This document shows positions 18,599-26,981 of a DNA stretch of 64,000 nucleotides, one piece after another. How positions within the stretch are numbered: the stretch's first letter is position 1; each line of letters opens with the position of its first letter. The stretch lies in assembly GCA_913062815.1 (NCBI GenBank), contig CAJXWZ010000021.1, positions 1 through 64,000 on the forward strand. Direction: 5' to 3'. The position numbers and the translations under genes are program-made. The notes below the pieces were generated by a model. The model saw only the letters and a program-made list of their open reading frames with translations, searched no databases and was not told the origin of the DNA. The DNA is from an uncultured Colwellia sp. Its GTDB lineage: Bacteria > Pseudomonadota > Gammaproteobacteria > Enterobacterales > Alteromonadaceae.

Positions 18599-18627
18599 TG
18601 TAGTAGCCGCAATGGCTACTACATTTA
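18599..18627. terminator. Terminator between convergent genes
   Basis: A ten-pair stem TGTAGTAGCC/GGCTACTACA (18599-18608 with 18614-18623) with a GCAAT loop, followed by TTTACTT on the plus strand. Confidence 0.65.
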
Positions 18628-19059
18628 CTTCTAGTGAACTAAGATGAGCAACTAGTGCATATTGCCTTCGACATGTTTAAGATTCGTATGTTCAACACAT
18701 TGACTTACGTTTGATAACTCTAAATCTTCAATCATAAGCTCGACACGTTGTATCTGATTTGCTCTCACGCAAGCTTTGCCTATTGCCAACCGAATGACTT
18801 CAATGACTTCTCGTGGCGAAAAATCACATAACGTTGATGACAACTTCAGCGATAACTCTTTTTTAAAATAGTGCTGTAACTTCATATCAAGCAAGCTAGT
18901 TTCATAAATATTCTGTACGATGAACTGCATTTGTTTGGGTGTTGGTGGTTTTATCTCAATATTCATTATACGTGATTTTAAGGCGGGTTTTAACGTTTTG
19001 TAATCATTTGTTGTGGTGAAAATGATGGTTCCAGATAAATCCAACTCAAGGTTTAAGTA

Positions 19060-20376
19060 CTGACGAATCCCCACAAAATGAGGATTAATGATCGACCTTC
19101 ATGATTATTTGTGATCAAATTTTTTCATCACAAAAAAACTCACCTATAATCATGAAAGCCACAGAAATATTACACAAAGATATTGCCAATGCCTACCCTG
19201 AAATCCATAAAACTCGGTTAAATACGTTATTTACTTTTGTTCGCTCTGGTTTACGTGATCAACGCGTCACCGTAACTTACCTAGGACGCGGGTTGAAATC
19301 GTTATCTAAGACCGACAAAAAACATGATATTAAACGAGCAGACCGTCTAATTGGGAATGCCAACCTACATCAAGAACGTTTTTGCTTTTATGAACATATG
19401 ACAGAGTACTTAGTTGGCCGGCAACAGCACCCATTTATTATCGTTGATTGGTCACCGATTAATGGTGGGGAAATATTTCAAGTGCTCAGAGCTAGTATAC
19501 CAATGGGCGGTAGAGCACTAACGTTATATGAAAAAGTTTATCCAGAAAGTGAATTAAATACTGAAACTGCTCACCAACACTTATTAAATCACTTAGAAAA
19601 GTGTTTACCCGCAGATTGTCAGCCTATTATTCTATCTGACGCTATCTTTAGAGCGCCATGGTTTAAAGCCATAGAAAATAAAGGTTGGTATTGGCTTGGA
19701 CGAGTTAGAGGTAATGTGACTTTATCAACCGATCTTGAAACATGGGACAGCTGTAGCTCATGGTTTAAACAAGCAACAGATAAAGCACGTACGGTAGAAA
19801 ATATTTACTATGGAAAAACAGTGCGTTTTAAATGCCAAGGCGTTTTGTTTAGAGGAAAAAACAAGGGCGGTAAAAAGCTCAAAAAACGTGGTGGACAATC
19901 ACAATGCACAACGGATAAATACCAACAACAAAAGGCTAAAGAGCCTTGGTTACTTATTTTTAAGCTGCCAAAAATATTTGCAGATAAACCTAAAAAAGTT
20001 GTTACTTTATATAAACAACGTATGCAAATAGAAGAAAGCTTTAGAGATACAAAGAATGCTAAACTTGGCATTAGTTTAACCTTTGCCAATTCCAGAAGTG
20101 CAGAAAGGTTTGATAACTTATTGCTAATAGCCGCGTTAATACTGTTTATCTTGTGGTGTATAGGATACGCGGTATCGGCAGGAAAAGGTGATAGTGCATT
20201 ACAGGCTAATACAGAGAAAAAACGTCGAGTGTTGTCCTATATTTATCTTGGTCGAGAAGTTGTTGATGATCCTAGATATGAACCCGATGAGCTAATAATT
20301 ATTTATGTGTACAGCCAGTTGTCACTGCTGGCTATACAAATTGATAATTTAGGTTAAATTCGTGGGGATCCCTCAG
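19060..20376 (+). mobile_element. Complete IS4-family (IS10-group-like) insertion sequence
   Basis: 1317 bp with imperfect terminal repeats: the left end starts CTGACGAATCCCCAC and the right end, reverse-complemented, starts CTGAGGGATCCCCAC, both resembling IS10 ends. It is flanked by a perfect 9-bp target duplication GTTTAAGTA at 19051-19059 and 20377-20385, the length expected for this group. Intact repeats, duplication and transposase indicate a recent insertion. Confidence 0.95.
19152..20357 (+). CDS. IS4-family DDE transposase
   Basis: A 401-residue transposase. The catalytic Asp residues are seen in IIVDWSPI and ILSDAIFRAPWF, and the Glu lies in the family signature Y-x2-R-x3-E-x6-K (YKQRMQIEESFRDTK), all intact. 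Start at the ATG at 19152 gives the normal N-terminus; an upstream in-frame ATG at 19101 would add 17 residues close to the IS end. It excises and reinserts the surrounding IS by a cut-and-paste mechanism, as known for IS10 relatives. Confidence 0.93.
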   Translation: MKATEILHKDIANAYPEIHKTRLNTLFTFVRSGLRDQRVTVTYLGRGLKSLSKTDKKHDIKRADRLIGNANLHQERFCFYEHMTEYLVGRQQHPFIIVDWSPINGGEIFQVLRASIPMGGRALTLYEKVYPESELNTETAHQHLLNHLEKCLPADCQPIILSDAIFRAPWFKAIENKGWYWLGRVRGNVTLSTDLETWDSCSSWFKQATDKARTVENIYYGKTVRFKCQGVLFRGKNKGGKKLKKRGGQSQCTTDKYQQQKAKEPWLLIFKLPKIFADKPKKVVTLYKQRMQIEESFRDTKNAKLGISLTFANSRSAERFDNLLLIAALILFILWCIGYAVSAGKGDSALQANTEKKRRVLSYIYLGREVVDDPRYEPDELIIIYVYSQLSLLAIQIDNLG

Positions 20377-21438
20377 GTTTAAGTAATTTTCTTTAAAACA
20401 CTTTCGTTGCTCTCGGTCAAAAAATGAATAGAGTGGCTGAATGATGCTGTCGTAATGGTTGTCTTTAGCCATACATAGCTCATCTATCAATAAAACGGGC
20501 TGAAAGGACTTTGCTTCATAACACATGATTTGACCTATTAAGCCGACATCAGCATCTCCGTATTGCGGGTTGCCACCTGACAGTTCAAACCGGCCGGTCA
20601 TTGCAGCGGCATTGATAGAAAAAAACTCTAAATGCAACGATTTAGATAAAGCTATAACAAACTGCGTTTTACCGATACCTGAAGGCCCTTGTAAATTAAT
20701 GATGGGTAATGACAAGGGTTGGTTTGATAAAATACTGACCTGGCAGGCGGCTGTTACTTGTCCAATCACCTTTTTGAAATTCGGGAACTTTTCAGCTAGT
20801 ACTTGTAGTGCAGTTACTTTGTTATCACTCACATAATAGCGCTGTTTATTCGCCCCAATTTCAACAAGGGCTTTAAGCTTTGCCATGTCTTTTTCTTTAC
20901 GGCTCCCTATTTCTTTCTTTAGCTTTTCCAGAGAAAATAAAGACGCTGTATCCGAGTTATCAAATGGTGATGCTGAGAATTGCTTCTCGGCATCACTTTG
21001 TTTATCGAGACTGTCGGTAAAACATATACCCACCATTTCAGTGAGGGTCATGAGCATAGATGAAACATTATCAGGCTGTTCAATTATTCGCATAATCATT
21101 TTTTGTACGTCAATGACAAAATATGGATTAGGGGTGAACGGCTTTATAGCTTTTATTCTTCTTTTGAACATGAACGCTTGACTGGGCGTCATAAAATTAA
21201 TAACGTCATCTAAATGGTTTCTGTCATCGATATAGCAACAAGCGGTAGCTAGTGCGAGTGTTGAAATAGATGACATCATGCTGTAGCGTTCAACTTTATC
21301 ATATTGACAAAATTGATTAAAATGACAGTAGTCGAATGCATCGGTTGTTGGGATAAATGGGTCCATAGAAAACACCTTATATTTTTGGGGAGAAAGGGAG
21401 TACAGTGACCAAGTATCACTGTACGAGAAGGCAAGCAA

Positions 21439-21996
21439 TTAAATGTATTTAACACACACTAAAATATTACCATTAACCAATATTCCGCCCCTGACTCTTA
21501 AAATAAGCTGCTGCCCAGCGGGTAAGCAAAAACTTGTTATCCGTTGATTTAACGGTTTAGCAAAGTCAACTTGCTGATCAGCAAAGTGCTGTAAAGGCTC
21601 GAAGGGCTTTTCAAAACTTTTTAATGAGCATAAAGACACTTCATCACCGTCATTTGTTCTTAACACTAAACACACATTGCCTTTAATCGGTGTTGATTGA
21701 AGAGTGACTTGTATTTGACTGAAAAATGCATTTCTCTTAGTTTTGGCGTCACTTAACAAAATATCCTGTTGATATTGTTCAACCTTAAATTTGCTATTAA
21801 CTAAGTGTTCTTGGTAAATACTATCAACGATAAAGTTGTAATCATCGTGCCAAAGAGGAGGAAGATTATCTTTATTCTCAAGTGCCCACTTCTTTTTGCT
21901 AACCAGTACAGGGGGTCTATATTCATCTACCTTGATAATTTTATTCGTTGTAAAAACTAACTTTTCATTTGATACGAGAATGGTGGTATTTGTCAT
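21439..21996 (-). CDS. Hypothetical protein in the integrase operon
   Basis: A 185-residue protein that I do not recognise. It is soluble, with basic and acidic clusters in the N-terminal half and a beta-rich C-terminus (SFCLPAGQQLILRVRGGILV). It sits between the HD-domain gene (19 bases upstream) and the Lon-like ATPase gene (72 bases downstream), all on the minus strand behind GGAGATTTAT, so it belongs to the same operon. It may be a partner of the ATPase, by position only. Confidence 0.6.
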   Translation of the reverse strand: MTNTTILVSNEKLVFTTNKIIKVDEYRPPVLVSKKKWALENKDNLPPLWHDDYNFIVDSIYQEHLVNSKFKVEQYQQDILLSDAKTKRNAFFSQIQVTLQSTPIKGNVCLVLRTNDGDEVSLCSLKSFEKPFEPLQHFADQQVDFAKPLNQRITSFCLPAGQQLILRVRGGILVNGNILVCVKYI

Positions 21997-22015
21997 AATA
22001 AATCTCCAAAAAAGG

Positions 22016-22939
22016 TTAAGCTATTTGTGCAAAAGAAGTAGCAAAGTAGTGCTCATCAGCGCTTTGTTTATCACTAGCTTGTATAACTGAGGCAATAGGC
22101 GTTATGGCTTGATAACCGTAACGCGAACCAGGGCTTGCACACGTGAGTACATGACGTAATAACATCGCACTTTGTGGCTCACACTTATCAAGGTGACTTA
22201 AAGCTTGTGCACATATCTCAAGGGTTAACTCATCATGGTCAACAACCATACCCAGTGATGTCCGTGTTCCATTTGGAGAGAGTGTTTTAGTTTTACCTAT
22301 ATCATGAATGAGCGCTGAAATAATAGCGATATCACGCTCTGCATTAGCAAACTGACTTCGACTAACTACTCGCTCAGCAACATCAATAGAGTGCTCTAAT
22401 AAGCCTCCACTGTAGTTATGATGATGACGAAGGCTTGCTGGGCACTGTAAGAAGTTAATGCCCGTGTCATTATTGACTAAAACATCGGACAAAAACTGCT
22501 TTAAGTGAGCAGACGTAATACTATCAACAAGTTTTTTAAACCGCGGTAATAACTCAGGAATAGGGCAGTAACAACCGGCCAGTGCATTGATATCAAGCAA
22601 TTTACTGCTGTTTTCATCAGAAACCATTTGTAAAAAAGCGCAGCGAACGTATTGTTGCCCGTCAACATATTTCAATGTTGCTTCGATATGAACGACGGTG
22701 TTAGCTTGTAACTGCACCATAAAATCATTCATGTTAAAGCAATACACATTGATGAAGGTTGAGATGTCAGACAGCTGCATTACCCAATACTGCTTACCCA
22801 GTTTATCAGTTTTTTCAATGCAACCGACCATGGTATAACAGCCTTTAAATCGCTTGAAAGAGGAGATGTTTTCAAGCAAAGGTTGAATGGACTGCTGAAC
22901 GGTTGCTTGAACTAACTGTGTGTTGTTTGAATTAGTCAT
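22016..22939 (-). CDS. OB-fold/HD-domain protein, YhaM-like
   Basis: A 307-residue protein with an N-terminal OB-fold-like nucleic-acid-binding part (about residues 30-110) and a C-terminal HD phosphohydrolase domain. The metal-binding motifs are visible: HHHNYSGGLLEHS, then ALIHDIGKTKT, then VDHDELT and LLRHVL. This architecture matches the YhaM family of 3'-5' exoribonucleases and related HD proteins of mobile elements. It overlaps the integrase stop by 8 bases, so it is translated with it. Its role in the element, possibly processing nucleic acid during transfer or defence, is inferred. Confidence 0.75.
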   Translation of the reverse strand: MTNSNNTQLVQATVQQSIQPLLENISSFKRFKGCYTMVGCIEKTDKLGKQYWVMQLSDISTFINVYCFNMNDFMVQLQANTVVHIEATLKYVDGQQYVRCAFLQMVSDENSSKLLDINALAGCYCPIPELLPRFKKLVDSITSAHLKQFLSDVLVNNDTGINFLQCPASLRHHHNYSGGLLEHSIDVAERVVSRSQFANAERDIAIISALIHDIGKTKTLSPNGTRTSLGMVVDHDELTLEICAQALSHLDKCEPQSAMLLRHVLTCASPGSRYGYQAITPIASVIQASDKQSADEHYFATSFAQIA

Positions 22940-24119
22940 GATTTTTTCCTTTAAATGATTTTTTTAATAAACGTTCAAATGCTGAGCCGTCTTGGCGAGT
23001 GAGATTTGGTACAAAGCGAGAGTAAACTTGAAAAAGCATCTGTGTATTACTATGCCCCATCTGTTTTGCTATCCACTCAGGAGACTCTCCGCTTGCCAGC
23101 CAAAGTGTTGCTGCTGTATGACGGCTTTGGTATGGCCTGCGTTTTTCAAGACCAAGTCGCTTAAGGAGGGGATACCAAATACGCTTAGTCACATTGTTGT
23201 GATCAATAGGTTGACCTGAGTTATTACAAAAAACAAAGTCAGATAGCGATGAGGTAACCTCATGTTGAAGTTTTAATGCATCAAAAACAGGCTGGCTCAT
23301 TACTATTTCACGTTGTGAGAAATCATTTTTTGTATAATCACATTCACCTGCGACAATTGTTTCTCGAATTTTTATTTGACGGCGGCTAAAGTCGACGTAC
23401 TTCCATTTAAGGCCATCAATTTCACCGGTACGAGCACCTGATAAAAATCGAACTAAGTAATAGCGGCTATAGTCTTTTCTGACGTTAGATACTATTTTGT
23501 TCACTTCTTCAAAAGTAAATGGGTTAACATCCGTTTTTTCAATCTTCAATGGCTTGATCCGAATGAAAGGCGTGTTAAAATCATGACGATCGGCGGCTTC
23601 CTCAAATACTCTCCGTAATGGGTCCATTATTTTATTGATGCGATTATTACTGAGCGTTGAGCGTCCATTTCGGCCCGGTTCTTTGGCGAGAGTGGTTCGA
23701 AATTTTAGTAAATCAGCGCGAGTAATGCTGTCGATCTTCTTTTCTGAAAAAGTAGGGAGAAAATACTTCTTCTTCATGCTTTGCATATTTTTGAGGTGAG
23801 ATGGACGCCACTTTAATATGCTTTCTTCAAACCACTCTTCAATAAAATCTCCAAATAGTGGGATATTTTTAACTGACTTCCCTGAACGCTCTAGTTCATC
23901 CCTTGCCAGCTTTTGGGCAATTTTGCTAGCAGGAAAATGAGCTAAGTAATCAAATTGATCTGTAAGCAACTCAGCATTCATTTTATCTAGCTTCTTTTGC
24001 AACCGGCGACGATTAACCTTTGTATCACTCAGGTTTGTTTTTTCTCTACAGCGTTTGCCTTGAAAGGTAAAATCAAAGTAGAGGTTGTTGGTATCTTTAC
24101 GTGATGAGAGTCTAGCCAT
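22932..24119 (-). CDS. int: Phage-type tyrosine integrase
   Basis: A 395-residue integrase with an N-terminal arm-binding region resembling the short zinc-less arm domains (NNLYFDFTFQGKRCREKTNL), a core-binding helical domain (about 90-190), and a catalytic domain. The catalytic set is R (SGARTGEID), YQSRHT in the HxxR position (Tyr replaces His, a tolerated change), H (MGHSN) and the Tyr (VYSRF). It overlaps the excisionase gene by 8 bases and the HD gene by 8. It should mediate site-specific integration and excision; the attachment site is not proven here. Confidence 0.9.
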   Translation of the reverse strand: MARLSSRKDTNNLYFDFTFQGKRCREKTNLSDTKVNRRRLQKKLDKMNAELLTDQFDYLAHFPASKIAQKLARDELERSGKSVKNIPLFGDFIEEWFEESILKWRPSHLKNMQSMKKKYFLPTFSEKKIDSITRADLLKFRTTLAKEPGRNGRSTLSNNRINKIMDPLRRVFEEAADRHDFNTPFIRIKPLKIEKTDVNPFTFEEVNKIVSNVRKDYSRYYLVRFLSGARTGEIDGLKWKYVDFSRRQIKIRETIVAGECDYTKNDFSQREIVMSQPVFDALKLQHEVTSSLSDFVFCNNSGQPIDHNNVTKRIWYPLLKRLGLEKRRPYQSRHTAATLWLASGESPEWIAKQMGHSNTQMLFQVYSRFVPNLTRQDGSAFERLLKKSFKGKNHD

Positions 24120-24363
24120 GATTTACCACCTCCATAGGCTCCTGGTATACAAGCGCCAAAGAATCATGAGCAATGCTAAGCATGTCAGATTCAATAGTGT
24201 CCCAGATGAACAAAATTTTTCGACGACCGAAAGGTCTGATGTAATGCTTGCCTTCAATTAAGCAGGCATCGAGTAATTCATTACGTATTGTTCTCGCGGT
24301 GTAATGAATTCGATCTGCTAACTGATCTGTTGTAAGATAAGTGCTATACTTTTCACTGCTCAT
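24112..24363 (-). CDS. Excisionase-like DNA-binding protein
   Basis: An 83-residue protein with a winged-helix-like N-terminus (YLTTDQLADRIHYTARTIRNE) resembling small excisionases (AlpA/Xis type). It is first in the minus-strand operon, overlaps the integrase by 8 bases, and starts at an ATG behind AAAGGTGATTTAT. Such proteins set the direction of integrase action or activate its promoter. A longer frame upstream would cross the operator and is unlikely. Confidence 0.65.
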   Translation of the reverse strand: MSSEKYSTYLTTDQLADRIHYTARTIRNELLDACLIEGKHYIRPFGRRKILFIWDTIESDMLSIAHDSLALVYQEPMEVVNHG

Positions 24364-24395
24364 ATAAATCACCTTTAAGTTTGGTTTTATGGTGT

Positions 24396-24440
24396 AAATG
24401 ATTATATATTTAATCATTATGAGTAAATATATAATCATTT
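24396..24440. promoter_or_regulatory. Operator region between the repressor and the integrase operon
   Basis: A perfect 17-bp inverted repeat (24396-24412 with 24424-24440) separated by 11 bases. The core TGATTA/TAATCA half-site occurs at 24399, 24412 and 24432. It lies in the divergent gap between the helix-turn-helix repressor and the excisionase. It is the natural binding site for that repressor and covers the likely promoters of both transcripts. Confidence 0.7.
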
Positions 24441-24492
24441 GTGGGTGTTTGTCAATAAATTTAGGTACTTTTTTGTTTTATTAGGGGGAATA

Positions 24493-24726
24493 GTGTTACG
24501 TTTTAAAGTAAAAGAGCTTATTGCTGATAAGGAATTTAACGAAGAAAGAAAGGTTACAATTGCTGAGGTTGCTGAAGCTTGTGGAATGAACAGAATGACT
24601 TTGACAAAAATTTGCAACCAAAAGGGCTATAGTACAGTTACTGATAATTTAGATAAATTATGCGATTACTTTGGCTGTAAAATTGAAGATTTGGTTCTTC
24701 ATATGCCAAATGATAAAGAAAATTAA
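24493..24726 (+). CDS. Cro/CI-type repressor of the integrase operon
   Basis: A 77-residue protein with a helix-turn-helix (VTIAEVAEACGMNRMTLTKICN) followed by a short helical tail (LDKLCDYFGCKIEDLV) typical of small Cro/CI-type regulators of integrative elements. The GTG at 24493 is chosen because TAGGGGGAATA provides the ribosome site; the frame extends further upstream only into the operator. It is transcribed away from the integrase operon, the usual lysogeny-switch layout. Confidence 0.72.
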   Translation: MLRFKVKELIADKEFNEERKVTIAEVAEACGMNRMTLTKICNQKGYSTVTDNLDKLCDYFGCKIEDLVLHMPNDKEN

Positions 24727-24752
24727 TTATTAAATGATTTAATTGTTTGAAA

Positions 24753-24793
24753 GCTCAAATAGATAGTTAATATACTATCTATTTGAGCATTTT
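24753..24793. terminator. Terminator between the repressor and HU genes
   Basis: A 15-pair perfect stem (24753-24767 with 24774-24788, loop TAATAT) followed by ATTTTT, placed between two convergent genes; likely to act in both directions. Confidence 0.75.
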
Positions 24794-24802
24794 TATGTTC
24801 GG

Positions 24803-25078
24803 TTAGTTATTACAAGCATCCTTTAGCGCTTTACCTGCTTTAAATCCCGGTGCGTTTGATGCCGCAATTTGAATTTCAGCACCTGTTTGTGGGTTACGGC
24901 CTTTACGAGCGGCACGAGATGATACTTTAAAAGTACCAAAACCTATCAAAGCAACATCACCGCTATTAGCTAATTCAGCCGTAACTGTAGCTATAATACA
25001 ATCTAATGCACGACCAGCAGAAGCTTTAGTTATATCAGCACTTTCAGCGATTTTATCCACTAATTGACCCTTGTTCAT
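24803..25078 (-). CDS. hupB: HU-family DNA-binding protein (HU-beta-like)
   Basis: A 91-residue histone-like protein. It matches E. coli HU-beta closely over its whole length: [19 protein letters not shown], then [10 protein letters not shown], then the DNA-binding arm [14 protein letters not shown], then the C-terminal GKALKDA. It bends DNA and often acts as an architectural helper for recombinases. Here it stands alone next to the integrase region rather than in the usual lon-hupB-ppiD order, so it may be an additional copy. Confidence 0.88.
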   Translation of the reverse strand: MNKGQLVDKIAESADITKASAGRALDCIIATVTAELANSGDVALIGFGTFKVSSRAARKGRNPQTGAEIQIAASNAPGFKAGKALKDACNN

Positions 25079-25210
25079 TATTGTTTTTCCTATTTGGTTT
25101 TTATTGTTGTTTTCATACTAAACAAATATACCTATTTAGAGCAATAACTATCGAAACAAAATTGCTTTCTGTGACGATTTGGTGCACAAAGTGAGATAGA
25201 TAAAAATTAA

Positions 25211-25846
25211 CTATCTAGCATTTATCGCTACAAAATAACCAACAACTTTTTTAACATGGGCAACAACATCATTATTTTCTATATAACAATCTTCACCATA
25301 CATGCTTCTGACAACATTTAACCCGATTAGCATACCTAAAAATAACTCAGCGCTCGTTTGAGGACTTTTAAAAGAACAGATTGCTTGTTGATCTATTTTA
25401 TTTAACCAAAGGGTTAGTTGCTTTAATGTTGCTTGAGGTCCATTGAGATAAACTTTCTTTAAAATACTAGGGCACTCTGATGATACTTGTGACATGTTTC
25501 GCATAAAGCATAGGTGTTCATCACTTAATAGAAATGCCAATAACTTCAAACCAAATTCATTAAGCATGTTAATCATATCCTGTTTATTGTCAGGAACATT
25601 ACAAAAATCAAGAGAGTAACTTTTTGAACGTTGAAAAATTATTTCTTCAATTAATTCTGAACGGTTTTTATATCGCGTATAAATGGTACTTTTAGATACT
25701 CCTGCTAACCTAGCAACAGCTTCAATAGAAAATGCCCCTTTATCGCGGCTAAAAAGCAATGTTTGAGCGGCTTCAATAATAGCCCTGTTTTTTTGGTTAT
25801 CAACAGGCCTACCTGCTTTTTTTTGCGTTGACTTTTGATTTGACAT
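25211..25846 (-). CDS. TetR-family regulator of RND module 1
   Basis: A 211-residue repressor with an N-terminal helix-turn-helix (FSIEAVARLAGVSKSTIYTRYKN without the last residues forming the recognition helix) and an all-helical ligand-binding C-terminus. It is divergent from the RND adaptor gene with an 79-base gap, the classic layout for local repression of a pump. The inducer is unknown. Confidence 0.85.
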   Translation of the reverse strand: MSNQKSTQKKAGRPVDNQKNRAIIEAAQTLLFSRDKGAFSIEAVARLAGVSKSTIYTRYKNRSELIEEIIFQRSKSYSLDFCNVPDNKQDMINMLNEFGLKLLAFLLSDEHLCFMRNMSQVSSECPSILKKVYLNGPQATLKQLTLWLNKIDQQAICSFKSPQTSAELFLGMLIGLNVVRSMYGEDCYIENNDVVAHVKKVVGYFVAINAR

Positions 25847-25925
25847 AATAAGCTCAATTAAATATCATACGGGTGCGTACAATAATGTGATTTTACTATA
25901 GTACTTTACTCAATGAGAAATTTCC
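25847..25925. promoter_or_regulatory. Divergent promoter/operator of RND module 1
   Basis: The gap contains the imperfect palindrome TACGGGTGCGTA near 25869-25880 (outer four bases complementary) and a TATAGT-like -10 box before the adaptor gene. Likely TetR binding site. Confidence 0.4.
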
Positions 25926-26981
25926 ATGCATAAAAAAATCTTCTATATTTCTGCGTTATTATTACTCTTTATTGTTGCAGGGTGCACTGATGAAAAGGCA
26001 CAAAAAAGTGAACCCCCTTATATTCCTTGGGTTAAAACAGTTTCAGCTGTTGCTGTAAATGAAAATATATTATCTTTATCGGGTATTGTTAAAGCAAGAT
26101 ATGAATCACCTTTAGCATTTCAAGTAGGAGGGCGTATTCTTAGTCGTGAAGTAGATGCTGGAGCTAATGTTGAAGTAGGCGAAGTTGTTTTTACTATTGA
26201 CCCCCGAGATTTAGATGAGGAATTACGTGTAACAAAAGCGCAGGTAACTTCAGCTAAGTCTTCGTTAACAACAGCAGCCTCAGAGCTAAAAAGATATCAA
26301 TCACTTTATGTTGAAAAATATATCGGAAAACAAGAGTTAGAACGCGTTAAGCTTGCCAAACAAGAAGCGACAAGCCGTTTTGATACTGCACTAGCAAACC
26401 TTGAAAGAGCTAAAAATGCGCGTAGTTATACCCAATTAACTGCACCGTCTGCTGGTGTTATTTTAGATACTTTTGCCGAGCCAGGTCAGGTTGTTCCCTT
26501 GGGTTATACGGTGGCTATTTTGGCTCAAAATAAAGGTCGCGAAATAGAAGTTTCTTTACCTGAAAAGTTTCAAGCGCCCCAAGTCGGTGAGGTATTACTT
26601 AACAATGGTCAACATGCGGCAATTGAATTACGAGAAATTTCAGGCGCAGCAGATAACGTTAGTCGTAGTTGGCGTGCTAGATATCGTTTAATACAGAGTA
26701 CGGTTGAATTAGCGTTAGGCTCTATCGTAAAAGTCGACTTAGCAAAGGTAATAACAAATGAAAATATATTAAGTGTGCCATTAAGTGCGTTAGATGAGCG
26801 AGGGAAAGGGCCTAGGATCTGGATTTTTAAAGCAAGAAAAGCAATACCTGTTCCTATCAATATTGTATCACTAGAAAATGAAATAGCTAAAATTCAAGGT
26901 GATGTATCATTAAATGATCGTGTTATCGCATTAGGTACGCATTTACTCATTCCAAATATGGCCGTAAGGGAACTACGTTAA
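25926..26981 (+). CDS. RND efflux periplasmic adaptor, module 1 (lipoprotein)
   Basis: A 351-residue membrane fusion protein. The signal ends in a lipobox (IVAGC), so it should be anchored to the inner membrane by a lipid. The barrel-sandwich half (SPLAFQVGGRILSREVDAG) and the coiled-coil hairpin (about residues 95-155) are visible, followed by the second lipoyl half and the beta-barrel domain. Its stop shares a base with the pump's ATG. It links the RND pump to an outer-membrane channel not encoded here. Confidence 0.9.
   Translation: MHKKIFYISALLLLFIVAGCTDEKAQKSEPPYIPWVKTVSAVAVNENILSLSGIVKARYESPLAFQVGGRILSREVDAGANVEVGEVVFTIDPRDLDEELRVTKAQVTSAKSSLTTAASELKRYQSLYVEKYIGKQELERVKLAKQEATSRFDTALANLERAKNARSYTQLTAPSAGVILDTFAEPGQVVPLGYTVAILAQNKGREIEVSLPEKFQAPQVGEVLLNNGQHAAIELREISGAADNVSRSWRARYRLIQSTVELALGSIVKVDLAKVITNENILSVPLSALDERGKGPRIWIFKARKAIPVPINIVSLENEIAKIQGDVSLNDRVIALGTHLLIPNMAVRELR

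Larger units (their letters stand above)
18652..21366 (-). pseudogene. Lon-like AAA+ ATPase without a protease domain, split by an IS4 element
   Basis: Two minus-strand pieces, 21366-20377 and 19050-18652, join exactly in frame if the insertion and one copy of its 9-bp target repeat are removed. The result is a 462-residue protein. It has Walker A (GPSGIGKTQFV), Walker B (PVLLIDELCM), and a stretch matching the Lon AAA module: PLYSFFDREQRKCF, then across the junction ENYLNLELDLSG, then the sensor-1 segment IIFTTTND. No Lon Ser-Lys peptidase follows. It ends the excisionase-integrase-HD-unknown operon, right after the 185-residue gene. The start has AAGGTG upstream. Now inactive; ATPase role in the element is inferred. 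Confidence 0.85.

Noticed and set aside
22992-23219. Plus-strand frame antisense to the integrase
   Set aside because: A shadow of the integrase gene with no codon bias or ribosome site; the same applies to the other antisense frames over large genes.
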